Below are positions 34,358-46,863 of a stretch of DNA of 64,000 nt, piece by piece. Made by a program: the position numbers and the translations under genes. How positions within the stretch are numbered: the stretch's first letter is position 1; every line of letters begins with the position of its first letter. The DNA comes from Gremmenia infestans (taxonomy: Eukaryota > Ascomycota > Leotiomycetes > Helotiales > Hamatocanthoscyphaceae), in NCBI GenBank assembly GCA_032629725.1, contig JAFEVB010000015.1, positions 2,170,001-2,234,000 on the forward strand, given 5' to 3'. The notes under the pieces were generated by a model. The model saw only the letters and a list, made by a program, of their open reading frames with translations, was not told where the DNA came from and did no database searches.

Positions 34358-35173
34358 TTTTAGGTATATGTTCAGAAATGTAGAGAGAAAGCACTCTGAA
34401 GTTGATGAATGCAACGGATACTTGAGATATATCTTTTCGTGGTTTATATAAGTCTATCGAGTGAATAACGTGAACCCATATACGGGCCACGGGTCCTTAA
34501 ATCGAGGAAGTGTTGGCATAATTTGGTTCTGGCTCCGCCGGAACCGAACAGTTTCAACCCTTAATCGTATCCTCCTGTCCTGTGTGAGTGGTATTCTAGG
34601 TCATCTGCTACACTTTGTTGCGTGTTGTACTCTGAATAGTGGCACTACCTCCGGTAGTGTAAGGAGAATGCTTGGACCACCATCCTATAGGGATAGGAAT
34701 AACACTCCGGCGGCTGCATTGGTGGGGTATTTCTTAGCTCATCCGCCGGAACCGAAAGATTGCGCCCCTTTATACGCGATCCGCCGGCGCCGGAATAGTA
34801 CTCCATACGAAATTGTTAGGACAAGTTAAATTTGTAGCAAGAAGTGCGCTTGATTGGTTTTATATTGATCATGAAGCAGGATCTTAGGTGCGAATGCACT
34901 TAAAATATGGTACTGTAAGAATAACAAAGCAAAAGTAGGTATGCATGCTTTAGCGGAAATATGTACCACGTATGAGACTAGGAACTGTGGAGTTGTAACG
35001 ACACTTAGTGAAGGATAAATTGTGATAACCGAGTGAACTAAATACGAGGTTAGAGGTCAAGTATGTGGGGGTTTGCAAAGTGTGTTAGGTTTTTATTATT
35101 GGACTTTCCGTCACTGAATTACTTTGTTTCTCCAGTTCGTTTCCCTAAGATCATCTACATTCAGTCACAAAGT
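34358..35173. promoter_or_regulatory. Divergent promoter between the aldolase and the alcohol dehydrogenase, with repeated CGG elements
   Basis: This 816-bp stretch separates two start codons. The word TCCGCCGGAACCGAA occurs twice exactly (34534-34548 and 34742-34756). A relative TCCGCCGGCGCCGGAA is at 34780-34795, and TCCGGCGGC starts at 34706. The first copy sits inside an imperfect palindrome, GGTTCTGGC-TCC-GCCGGAACC (34525-34545). A separate 7-bp palindrome, CACTACC-TCC-GGTAGTG, lies at 34643-34659. CGG/CCG triplets are the usual contacts of Zn2Cys6 proteins, and one is encoded about 2 kb away. Confidence 0.6.
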
Positions 35174-36477
35174 ATGCATCCAGTCACCATCGACGGGGAG
35201 AATCCCATCTCAGGTGGCAAGTCACAAGAACCAGCTATTCCAATAACCTGCAAAGCAGGAGTCGTCTCCAACAACGGCCCTAATTATAAGTTAACCATCG
35301 AAGATGTCCAAGTCCCAATCCCTGGTATATATATACCTCCCTATATATTCCCATTTTCCGCATGATCAAGTTTCTCTAATCATGATTCATACCATTGATC
35401 AGGCCCCAACGAACTGCTGATTCGCCTTAACACTACCGGCATTTGCTACAGCGACATCCATTACATGCTCGAAGACCTAGCCTTACCTCGAATGCGCAAC
35501 TATGGCGTTCGGTCTCCTGGCCATGAAGGCGCGGGCGTTGTAGTCGCGCTTGGAGCGAACGTTACAAACTGGAAGATTGGGGATCGAGCAGGCATTAAAC
35601 CAACTTGGGACACCTGTGGAAAGTGCGATCTCTGCTGGGGAGACATGGAATGTCATTGTAAAGAGGTTATACCGACGGGATTAAAGGTCCCTGGTAGATT
35701 TTCCAATCCCTCTGAAGGTATAAAGGCACTGACTCTTGGAGGAACTTATCAACAGTATATCCTTAGTCCCGCGCGATACACATCGCCTATTCCAGATGCC
35801 GTAGACGACTTCTCTGCGGGTCCAATTATGTGCAGTGGCTCGACAATGTACCGCTCGGTTTGTTTCTCCATCTTTCATTCATTCAGGGCAGTACTAACAT
35901 TTTGCAGCTCAAAGTCTCCGCATTACAACCCGGCGACTTTGCTGTCTTTACAGGAGCCGGAGGCGGAGTTGGACATATGGGAATTCAACTTGCGAATGCA
36001 ATGGGTTTGCGCGTCATTGGCATCGACACTGGATCACAAAAGCGCGCTTTATGCCTTGCTCTAGGCTGCGAAGCTTTCATCGATTTCTCCTCGTCTGTAT
36101 CTGTTATCGACGAGGTTTTGGCTTTGACAAATGGAGTGGGTGCGCATGGGGTGTTTGTCGCGGCAACTTCGAGCAAAGCTTATGCGGATGCGCCAAAGAT
36201 GTGCAGGGTTGGTGGAAAGGTAATGTGTGTAGGGATGCCACCGACGGGTACGGCGTTTGTAGGGGGCGAACCGATGGAGATGATATTGAAAGGATTAAGT
36301 GTGGTAGGGACGTTGACTGGCAGTCTCAAAGACACAAATAGCACGCTAGAATTCGCAGCAAGAGGCTTGTTAAAACCTATCATAGAGAATTGTGGCTTAG
36401 ATTATCTACCACAGGCAGTGGAGAAGCTGAGAGCTGGGAAAGTCGGAGGGAGGATCGTGGTTGATTTTAATGCCTAG
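35174..36477 (+). CDS. Zinc-dependent alcohol dehydrogenase (medium-chain)
   Basis: Exons 35174-35324, 35403-35857 and 35908-36477 give 391 aa; the introns are 78 and 50 nt. Catalytic zinc residues appear as GICYSDIH (Cys about 65) and PGHEGAG (His about 91). The structural zinc lobe is CGKCDLCWGDMECHC. The nucleotide site is GAGGGVGHMGIQLA, followed by IGIDTGSQKR; an Asp at the end of the second strand favours NAD. The enzyme belongs with yeast ADH-type dehydrogenases and should interconvert an alcohol and an aldehyde. Acetaldehyde from the divergent aldolase is a plausible substrate but is not shown. It converges on the Zn2Cys6 regulator gene with only 79 bp between stop codons. Confidence 0.92.
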
Positions 36478-36556
36478 TATTAGATAGACGTTAGATATAT
36501 CAATTGTTCTAGGCTGGCGATTGCATGATATATTACTTTGAAGTGACTTGCATGCG

Positions 36557-39212
36557 TTATAGGGTGCCATCAGGAGGCGGATTGTTGGCCATGCCAAGAG
36601 AATTCCACATCCAGTAGAGCCCACCGGAATTGTCTCCAGAGTGATTCATTTGATCCCATCCCGTGCCCGTCATTCCTATATCCGTAGTATCGCTCATCCA
36701 TGACTCCATGTCCACAAATTGCTGAACAGAGGCTCGTTGTCCATACTCGTCGCTGTGACCGTCATTGCTGTTGATATTTGGAAGAACTAAACAGTTAGTG
36801 ATCAGCATTGCAGTCTATTTTCATTGGGAAACTAACCTCGTTGAACGTAGGCAAGACTGTCATTGAGCCTGTAAAGCTGATCATTCATAGCTTGATTCTC
36901 GGCTTGCGCCTCAAAGCCATTCATCGATTGTCGAGGAAGCATGTTCAAAGGCAATCTCAAGGTATCTTCCACAGACATATTTTCCGCTCCTTGACCCGTC
37001 GTGGGCGAGCTTATCAATGGCTCCTGTCCCGCCATTGTGCGAGTAGTAGGGCTTAACATAGCCTCCGCCTCACGAGCTAGAAGTAGCTTTATTACATCTT
37101 GAAGGACAAAACCGCTCTGCATTGAGAGTTGCGACCTTTGCCCAAGGAGGACTTGCAAGCGATAAATTCTGGTGATGTTACGCTTCGTCTCTTGCGCCCT
37201 GTTTGATAAGGGGTCAGAGAGAGCACAGATCACCATGACTATAGCTGAATGGAATAGATTGATCGCGAGGAATGCCACGAGATGGCTGTCGGTGGCGAGT
37301 TGTGCGAGTTGTGGGAGCTCAGTGACTTGCGAGGTCCGCACAGCTGCACTCCACCACTGCTCCGCCTGTGAAGATTCAGGATCCTGCAGCGCATGAATTG
37401 TACACCCCGATTTCGAGAGTTTCTTATCTGGCGTCTGGCCGGTTGAACGCTGGGTTTCGGAGGGACTTCCCTTGGAGAGTTGATCCACTTGCTGTGCTAG
37501 CACTGGTCTGTAAAGAATGATGATGATATTGTCAAATGTAAGCTGTAGTGCGAGGGCTTGCAGCCGATGAGCTTTTGTCGCTGGTGATGTATTTCTCGGA
37601 ATATCAGTATCAAAATTGCAAATTAAGTATTCGGGTAGGCGTAACCTCCATTCCCTCAGTCGATGAGTGATATTTCGAGCCAGAACGGAATATTGACTAC
37701 CAGTTGTATGGCTAGCAAACCTCGCCGAGCGTATGCCAAATATTGTCTCAATCATAGGCGACGCAATCATGTACAAAGTACTTACCTCCCGCTGGTAAGC
37801 TGAGTAGCAGATTGGATTATCATCTTGGGTCGAATCACATGCCCGGAACGTCGGTCTCTCGTCAAATTCGGAAGGCATAGTCACATTGCAGTCCTCGTCG
37901 GTTATACTCAGGGGTTTCCCATAAGTTATTGAAGCAAATCTAGTAGCATAAGCACGTCCCTGTATCTCAACGAGGAATCTGCAGACCTATCCCAAACATA
38001 TATCGTCCACCAAACTCGTTTCCTCTCCTCGATATCGTTGAAGGTCCCGCGTTCTGATCCTCGATGTAGCCCGATGGCTTGGCTTGCTTTGATCATTGCT
38101 CCTAAGAGTGAAAGGGATAAATTTGGTCTTCCATGATAAACGTAAAAGGTTCCCAAGAGAACGCATGTCTGGATGGAAGCAAGACTATTTCGGTCCATTA
38201 AGTCTAGAATCTGTGATTCGACATGCTGAAATAGGGTAGACTTCCACATATCCCAGTACTCTTTAGTCTGAAAAGGCTCATTTTCGCAATTCCTCTGAGA
38301 CCGGTACCAACTTGCCAGCCCCATCACAATAGAGAGGAGTATCAAGAAGCCTTTCTGCGATGGACTAGCATAGCCATCCTGGATGGAGTCGAACTGAAGC
38401 CGGAACTTGGGCTCGAGAATTACTAGGGAGAAAAAATGGACGGACGCGAAGTACTCTTCCAGGAGGACCACCATGATATCTAGAGCCGGTAGTTTCCAGC
38501 CTAAAATGACTTCTATTGGCTGACGATCTCGCATGTGTGGGCTTTGGAGCAAATTCTCTGGCCCTGAGGAGCCATCTGGAATTGCAGATGTGCTATGTTG
38601 ATCGATTTGGTGGTCGCCCAGAAGAAATATCTAGCAGAACAACCGTGGTCAGACTGACCGCGCAATTTTAATAAGGGTGGTCAAATACCTTTCGTGCAAT
38701 TCCTATCGTCGAATCTGCTTCAGCGTATTTGATTGCAATGCCATCATTCAACTGCTTGTCTGGGCCTGCTATATTATTATGAGAATTACGTACTTCTCCT
38801 TCTCCAGCTCTCACAGCACGCGCCTCGGTTCTGCTAGGACTGTTTGTCTGAGAGACCTGTCCGGTAGATGTTTTTCGCCGCCTGCTCGATATTAGGACAT
38901 TATACGGAGGACAGCGGGAAATGTGTAAGATATTGCATACTTATTAGACAGATGATTCGGTTTTACGACTGGAACTGATATACATTCCGCATTACCTCGC
39001 AAGCACAGAGAGCATGGCCTAAAAGCATCGCACTGCTTATGTCTCAGCCTATTTTCCAATACCCGTTCAAATTCGGCTCACAAACTCACTCTGCTCTTAT
39101 TCCGGCGACATCTCTGGCAGGCATTATTGACCCGTACCGGGAGAGCAGGGGCCGAATGCTGGCCAGGATTTAGAGGCGCGACATTATTGGGCAAGCCCTG
39201 TTCCTCGGACAT
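36557..39212 (-). CDS. Zn2Cys6 transcription factor with fungal-specific regulatory domain
   Basis: Six exons were pieced together: 39212-39090, 39032-38941, 38881-38689, 38630-37987, 37939-36837 and 36786-36557, giving 794 aa with introns of 47-59 nt. The first intron cuts the binuclear cluster after residue 41; spliced, it reads ACQRCRRNKSRC and then CDAFRPCSLC to AEC, with C-x2-C-x6-C-x5-C-x2-C-x6-C spacing (residues 32-58). The regulatory domain starts at EVILGWKLPAL and includes ERKRVWWTIYVWDR, FASITYGKPLSITDEDC and the C-terminal helices. The last exon is Asp/Met/Trp-rich and may activate transcription. The gene lies between the alcohol dehydrogenase and a hydrolase, so it may control one or both. 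The targets are inferred. Confidence 0.9.
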
Positions 39213-39759
39213 GTTCAAGTGCCGGATTATCGGGTCTGGCTATCCGATGAGAATTTTTTTCTCCCATGGGAACTCATAGGACTTAAAAAGTCTTAGATGT
39301 GCGGCGGGTGATTGAATTCCCATTTGCGGTAAAGGAGAAAGTGAGCAAGTGGTGTCAGCGGCCTCAGGCCGAATTTAATACAGTGTCACAGGACACCAGT
39401 ATCACGTGTGGAGATCACGGGATCTACCCCCCTGGATTCACACACAGAGAGCCAGGGACAACTTATGATGTGGGTTACACCAAAGGGCTATGTCAGCACA
39501 AGATGTGTGAATTGGCTAGTATAAGAAGGGCTTCCGGATATTGAAACTAACACATCACATTCTCCAACTTGACCTGACCAAACCAACAGCTCTGTTGGTT
39601 CTTAAGCTGTCATAGTATCCCTTCTTTTCCCACGCCTACCATAAAAACCACCTCAACACACAACTTTACAACCAGGCCTTCACCACCTCGCATCCCTTCA
39701 CCAAGTCTTCTTCTTTTTAGAAGTCTTAACTTGCCAGCATCACATCACACCAAAGTTTC
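39213..39759. promoter_or_regulatory. Divergent promoter between the Zn2Cys6 regulator and the hydrolase
   Basis: The two start codons are 547 bp apart. Near the regulator end, CCGGATTATCGG (39222-39233) is an everted CCG/CGG pair with a 6-bp spacer. A CGGCGGG word lies near 39302. These could be self-regulatory sites, but single triplet pairs are common by chance. Confidence 0.4.
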
Positions 39760-40654
39760 ATGCGAGCTTACGCCAATATGTCTGCCACAAAACCAACCCT
39801 CCTCATCATCCACGGCGGCTGGCACGTACCAGAAAGCTACTCGAAACTCATCGCAGCTTTCGAAGCAGCTGGCTATGAAGTCCACTGTCCCCGTCTCCCA
39901 TCCACAAACCAGGTAAGAACTCTCGCTCAAAACCCAACTTTCCTTTCCTTTCCTTTCCTTTCCTTTCCTTTCCTTTACGCCCTACTCGTACATCTATAAC
40001 TAAAACATCATCTAGAGCCGACCCCCCAACGCAGACCTCTACACGGACTCCGAACTACTCCGTTCCTACGCCACCAGCCTCGTGAACGCCGGACGCACCG
40101 TCCTCGCCATCCTGCACTCCTACGGCGGCCAAGTCGGCAGCAACGCGCTCGTCGGCCTCAGTCTCTCCAGCCGTGCCGCGCTTGGTCTTCCAGGAGGTGT
40201 TTCGCAGCTCGTATATCTAGCAGGATTTGCGGTTCCCGAGGGCGTGAGTATGATGGACACCGTCAAGGAATTCGGGCATATGGAACTAGTACCCCTAGCA
40301 TTCAATTTCGCCGAGGACGATACATGCGTGAGCGGTGACCCGAAGACGCTGTTAGTCGGCCCAAGTGCGGTTGATGAGGAAGAGGTAACCCGGTATTTGG
40401 AGACCTTGGTTCGCTGGAATGGGAAGGGTATGTATCTGCCTATTACGCATGCGGCGTGGCGCGAGATACCTGTTGCGTATATCCATTGCACAGCTGATAT
40501 GACAGTGCCTTTTGATTACCAGAAGAGCTTTGTCGAGGGTATGGAGAAGAACGGTCGTCCGGTTCGGACTTTTGAGCTGGCTACTGGACATTGCCCTAAT
40601 CTGACGGCTACTGAAGGTGTTGTTGAAGCTGTTAATAGTATTGTAACGGACTAA
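39760..40654 (+). CDS. Alpha/beta-hydrolase fold protein (esterase-like)
   Basis: Exons 39760-39912 and 40016-40654 give 263 aa. A second in-frame ATG six codons later, just before SATKPTLL, may be the true start. Features of the fold are IIHGGWHVPESY (oxyanion-hole region), ILHSYGGQVG with the nucleophile Ser, VAYIHCTADMTVP with a probable acid Asp, and ELATGHCPNLTATEG with the His. The size and motifs fit cytosolic small esterases related to plant salicylate/hydroxynitrile-type hydrolases; the substrate is unknown. The intron (103 nt) carries a (TTTCC)n microsatellite. The gene diverges from the Zn2Cys6 regulator. Confidence 0.88.
39939..39976. repeat. (TTTCC)n microsatellite inside the hydrolase intron
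   Basis: About 7.5 perfect copies of a 5-bp unit sit between the donor and the branch region of the hydrolase intron. The run is likely variable in length between strains and may affect splicing. Confidence 0.95.
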
Positions 40655-40898
40655 TTATTAGGTGGAGACCTGGTCCTCTTAAGGGAGGTCTTAGATAAGC
40701 AAGCAATGCATAAACGGCTTCCTCTCTGATAACTGAAGTCATTCTACAATCCATTCGTCCTAGTATTAACGCCATAAAGTACAGTATTGAAAGAACGGCG
40801 AATGTACCCCTTTTAAACCCTCAAATACACAACCATTGTTTCCTACCCATGCCTATCCTAACCTGTCCAATCCTATCCATCTCCCTGGACCATCATTC

Positions 40899-43800
40899 TC
40901 ATTTGTCCCTCGCTTCATAAATCGCCGTCGTCAAAGCTCCCTGTCCCCACCCTTCTGCCCCACCCTCGTCGCCATCATCACCCTGACTCGGCTGACTAGC
41001 CTGCAACACCTTCTGCATCTCCTCGATATCCCTAATCGTCTCATTAAACGCATCCACCAGCGCACCAGCAACTTTATTCCGATTCCACTCCCCGCGCTGC
41101 GCCCACAACGTCTCCATTAACTCGCGATTCAACTGCTCCAGTTGCTCAATACTGCAGCCACTACTTCCGTCAACGAGTCGACGCAGCAAGTCCTCGAGAA
41201 AGTATTGGTCGAGAATGGCGTCTTTCTGAGACGAGAGCTGGGAGGATGTCGGTTCGACAGGTGAGTCGTTGAGGATGTTCGCTATGCTGCCTGCGGGCTT
41301 AGATTTTGACGGTGAAGCACGAGGAAGAGGAGGGTTAAAGGAAGGTATGGCGGGATTTTGGGAAGGTTGAGAGGACGAGCTTGGGGTCTGAGAATGGTAT
41401 GCTTGGATAGTGCCACGGGCAAGGCCGTGAGCTTGGGAATGTGGCCATTGCTCATCGCTGCTCGGGTTGGAAGTACCCTGCTGGCTTTGGCGCGCGGATG
41501 TGCCCTGTTGTGTATCTGGCAGTTGCTGGGAATCCGCACTAGCTTTGTCTACAGGGCTTAAAGCTTGGCCGTGATTGACACCATTGGTAGCTTGGGTGCT
41601 CCATCCATCTGATGTCTTCTTACCGGAAGTGGTCGTAGATGCATCGTTGATCAAGGCACTTGGAGAAGTACCCGGTGGGATCTCCTGGAGAGCCGAGCGC
41701 TGAGAAATCTGGGAAACTGGCGTTTGGTTGAATGGTCCACTTGTAATGCTACGAATTGCACTGGGTGGATGCATGGCCTGCGTATTCTCATTCGTCTGTT
41801 GAGTGTGCTCGTCAGTTCCACCCATCTGAACGTCGTTGTCGCTTCGAGAAGGCACATATGTTCCATTGGTTGCAGAGTGACCGTTGGACAAGGGGCTTGG
41901 GATGTTGATAGCAATTCCCAAGGGTGGTCGTCTACCAGGTACAGGTTCACCTAATGTAAGTGGCCCTGATTGGGAGGCAGAAATCAAACCATCGGCAGGA
42001 AGATCAGACTCGACAGGATTTCCGAGGCCGGCTTCCGCGGCCTTCCTCTTTCTGTGCCTCTCTTCCTTCTCTTTCACTCTCTGCAACTGTCGTTGATACA
42101 AAGCCTCACAATCAGCAAAGACGGGTTGCGCCTCGATACCCAGGATATCAACCTCAACGTTGGCAACAAGCTCGTTAGCTTTGAGAATTCGGTCCCTGTC
42201 GCCAATGTGCCTGGAATCTTTGGCCAGAGATCTGATATCAGCAAGGAAATCCTTCGGCCGGGCATAGAAGCCATTTGAAAGTCGTTCCTCGATAGTTGTG
42301 GTATCCAAGTTGTAGTAAAACTTCCCAGTACTAGTCTCACGTAACCCTTTGACACCGTCCTTGTCCGTATCAAATTCATACGGCCGAAATTGTGCGATGT
42401 CGGCGCGCACAAAGTCGGGATTTGACTCATCGATGAGATACTGAATTACGGGTTGCTGAATAGGAGCTTGTCTGAATTTTCTGTACTTCTTCTGAATCTG
42501 ATCCATGACGGGTTGTATTTGAACTTTCAAAAAATTAAGCGTCATATGGTCTCTTGTCTTCTGGGCTTTGATCTCTTCTTTGGTAGGTGGCTTAGGAGGG
42601 GGCGGTGGCGCAATCTCTAGCACTTCAAGCTTCCGCTTCTTACGATTCAATGGTTCGGGATATTCCTTTGGCGTTTTCTGGACATACTGAATGATGGTAG
42701 AGAAGAATTCCTCACGATGTCGCTGAGAAATGTTAGCAAGTATACAAGAATCTTGTGCGACAAGCTTACCTTAGCTGGACGATCAATAGTGAAGCGATTT
42801 TTCTTGCTAAATCCGAACAGATCTCGAAGCATATGCGGATCGACTTGGTTTGGCGGGGAATCAGTGATACCAAGCACAAGCACCGGATCGGTAGGAGGGA
42901 TGGCCCTAAGCAGACCAAGAAACGTGGTAATTTGAGCATCGGTCAGAGTATGATACCAGGTATCGATACCAGGTATATAAATCACACTCGGCTTGTGTCG
43001 TTTCACCTCTGCAAATAGTTGCACAATTGCAGCTTCAGGGGACTTTGAAAATTAGTATGCGTAACATTTGAATTAGAACATGACTTACCCTAGCTGAGTC
43101 GCTGAAAATTGTAGGGAGATCGAAACTCTGGACATGAAGGCCTTCAAAGTGATTCAAGATAGCACCTCCGAGATATGCTTGTCCCATACCAGCTTCACCA
43201 CCAATGAGCAGTCGTGGACGAAACACACGAGAATTTTCAAACTCCTGTTGCATTGTCTCCCGTGCAAATCCTTGATCTGCGTCCGCATATTGCTCATACA
43301 TAGCCTCTTGCAGCGCAGTCGTCTTCTTCCTAAGTGGCACCAGTCCATCTAAAATCGACTCTACCTGTTTAAGTTGGTCGCGTAGAAGAGGCTCGACTAA
43401 TTTTGGAAGAGCCGCTGCTCCTGAGGAAGTTGCTCTTTCAGAGGAAGGAATCATCTTCTTAACAGACAGCATGAAATCCTTAGCAGTGACTTTGATCTTG
43501 TCGGCGTCCACAATGAGCTTCTCGTTTGAAGAGTAAATTTGAGGGTATGTGCGCTGAATGGAATTCAAGGCAGCTTCAGTGCAGAGAGCACGAAGATCGG
43601 CTCCTCCGTAGCCTTTAGTGACGTGAGCAAGAGAATCCTTGAAAGCTTCATTAAGTCCCCAGTCTTTCGTATGGATGTTCAAGATGGACTTGCGTCCATC
43701 TATATCTGGAAGAGGGAAATAGAATTCTCGGTCAAAACGTCCGGGTCGTCGCAGAGCAGGGTCGATGTTGTCAGGTCTATTGGTAGCACCAATCACGATG

Positions 43801-46127
43801 ACTTGTCCTCTTCCGTCCATACCATCCATCAAAGCAAGCAGCGTCGAGACGATAGATGCGTGGATTTGTTCCTGCTTGCTCGATCTGACGGGTGCAAGGC
43901 CATCAATTTCATCAAAGAAGATAATACTTGGCTGCGTCTTTCTCGCTTCCTCAAACAGAAGTCGGAGTTGCCTTTCGGCCTCACCCACCCATTTGCTCAG
44001 AGCATCAGCACCTTTGCGCATGTAGAAAGTGATTTTCCGACCTCCAGAGCCAACACTCGCAGCAAGAGCTCTTGCCAAGAGAGTTTTACCAGTACCGGGA
44101 GGACCATGGAACAACACACCACGAGGCGGAGTAACGTGGAACTTCAGGAACAGCTCTGGGTAAAGAAGAGGCATCTGAACCATCTCTTTAAGCTGATCAA
44201 TGTGACCTTCCAAGCCACCAATCTTGCTAAAATCGACATTCTGGTCAACACCAAGAGGATCCGCATCAGCCAACGCCTTTTGACTCTTAATTTTCCCAAG
44301 ATTGGCGGGGGTTCCAGCCATTCCTCCCATAGGTTCTGCCGGATTTGTTTGTCCGATACCTGGGAGTAAGCCAGCAGGCGGCATTGCAGATGTTGGAGTC
44401 ATTCCTACATTGCCTCCAACAGCTGTTGGTCGCTGCATTGTCTCTTCGTCACTACTGTCAGAATCAACACCACCTGTTGCGCCAGTTCCCCAAGGGCCGC
44501 CAATTGGAGGAGCAGGACCACCGGCTCCACCAAAAGGTCCAAAGGTGGAAAATAGACTTCGTTGCCAAGTGTGGTTGGCACCACTACGACCGCCCTTTGT
44601 TCGCGAAGGGGTAGAAGCTGCTTCTTCTGCTTCATCCATGGCATAGATCTGATCCATAGGCTTGATGCTGTAATCTACCGTCTTTCGTTGACGGCCTGGT
44701 CGCTCGTATGCAATTTGTGAAGTCTCGCGCGGCCGGGCCCTACGTCTGCGACTGCCAGCCTTCAAATCTTGTAGTTCCTCTGCAAGTTCTTCCTCATCAA
44801 GCTCGTCTGCATCAGATCCATGACTTGCACCTCTCCGGGAGGTGCTCTTCGATTTTGGAGCTGCGCGTCTCCCTCTTCGTGCGGGACTGGACTCGTATTC
44901 GTCGTCCTTCGCCTTCTTTTTCGCATCAGCATCGGAGGCTGAAAGTTCGTCTTCGGACGGTTCTTCGGGTGGTTCGAAATCACTGCTCGCATCTGCACCA
45001 CTCTTTTGTTGCTTGGATTTTGAGCCCCGAGTCAATCGACGAGATCCACCAGCTGCTTGTGCTGCCGCTGGGTCTTCCACATCCTCGGGAGGCAGATCGG
45101 AAATAATGAGACCTGCCCTTGATCCTCTAGTACGTCGCCCGGTGATAGGGATATCATCATCCTCATCTTCATCGCCAGCTGCGACTTGCGCTCCGCCCTC
45201 ATCGGCAACCTCCTCTGCCTCGCCAGGAGCATCTGGTTGTTCAACCTCTGCCTCAGCATCTGCATCAGGCTCATCTTGATCATCCGTACCAGCAATTTCC
45301 GTCGCCATTGTCACATCTCCGACATCTTCATTTTGTTCATCTTGTTCATGGGAGCCAGACTCGTGTAATTCTTCCTTTATTGTAGAGGCAGCAGGTGCTT
45401 TCAACCCCTTGGAGCCACGGCTTTTGCGCCCACCGATTGGTTCTGGAGAGTGACCAGGTCGCAGGACATGGTGTCCACTTTCTGACAACGCAATTGGTTC
45501 TTCACCAATAGCTTCTGATGTAGCCCTGGTTGAGCGTCTTCCAATACCAGCAGATGCAGGTTCTGCCGTACTTCCTCTTCGACGAAGAGAGCGGGCTGCG
45601 CTCCCAGCTCGGGTTGCTCGAGCCGTATGGGGTGTGTTGATCTTGAGCTTCACGATCTTGCTTCGTTTTGGGCGCCCTCCACCAGTTTGCACGTCCTCCT
45701 CTTCGTCATCTTCCAAATCATCGGGAGTAGCGCGCGATCGCTTGCTCTGCTTTCGTTTCTTCGGTTGATCGTCCTCCGAGTCCTCTATGTCACCCGCAAT
45801 ATCGGCATCACTCTCGCTATTCTCTTCGTAATTGACGCTCTTCTTCGCCGCTTTTCGCACAGCTCGGCCTGTATGTTGGTTCATTTCGATATCTTCGGAC
45901 TCTTGTTCGGGTTCGGAGATTGAAAGATCGTCAAGGCTGTCGTCGACGTCGTCGTCTGAGATGTCACTGCCGCGATATTTGGTCTTTTTTCTTGGGGCTC
46001 CAGAAGGTCTCTTCGTACGCGATTTTCTCGAGGGCTTGCGCGGCGCGCTTGAAGTCGGATCGAAATCGGTATCGTTCGAATCGGACTTATTGGGATCGAA
46101 GGTGTCAAGTTTGCGCTTCACAGGCAT
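40899..46127 (-). CDS. Yta7/Abo1/ATAD2-type AAA ATPase with bromodomain
   Basis: Three exons (46127-43089, 43042-42770 and 42722-40899; introns 46 and 47 nt) encode 1711 aa, longer than yeast Yta7. Residues 1-500 are disordered with alternating acidic and basic patches. The first AAA module has GPPGTGKT (about 675-682), IIFFDEID (about 735-742), GATNRPD (about 780) and arginine fingers in RRPGRFDR. The second AAA module starts at IGGEAGMGQAYLG and lacks the Walker A Gly-Lys-Thr, as in this family. A bromodomain-like region lies at about 1165-1290, and the last 400 residues are low complexity with a short helical end. Family members load or remove histone H3-H4 and mark chromatin boundaries in the nucleus. 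All joins are in phase. Confidence 0.94.
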
Positions 46128-46863
46128 TTTGGGGCGGTGAACTGCGGAAGATGGTTGTCGGAGAGCGTTTGTTCAAGCGTCGCGTTCAAGCGAGGATGCT
46201 CAACACCGTGATGGCCCGAGTCGAGGTGCACATTTGTGTATTGAAAAGAATGCAGGTGAATAGAAATGGGAAATGGTAATTGTATAAGGCGTAAAACTGA
46301 GTGATGGATTACAATGGAGAGGATCGGATGAAAATAGAATACCTGTCAACTGGTTGATGGGGGCGGGTCGCGTTTACCTTATTACCTAAGCGTGCCTCCT
46401 TCTCCTTCCTTTTTTCAGCCCGCACCTAATTTTAGCGCCGAAACTTGGAACATCGCACCGCCCATTTCTGCCGACACTGTCAACGACAACGAAAAGAGTT
46501 GAATTAAAGCAACTTGCGACGTCTAGACAACTTCGTCTAGCTGCCTCAAACGTCTAAAGACATAGCTCTCGACCTCAAGGAAGCACTTGCGACGTCATTC
46601 TAGGTCTTTTGGCCGACTTGGCTGGGACCTGTCTGAGGGGTCTCGGGATAGAAAAAGATGATGTTTCTGATCAAGTCTTTGATGCTCGCTGTCGATGCTA
46701 GATAAATGCGGCTCAACCTTATTTCTGCCCTATTCTATTCCTGATTTGGCGTTTTGCGGGGAAAGCGTGACCTTTTCTCATCACGTGACTATTATAAACA
46801 ACTTTTGCTTCAAACTACCACCTCCTGCTACTTATTTTCTACTTAGCTTATTAGTTAATCATC

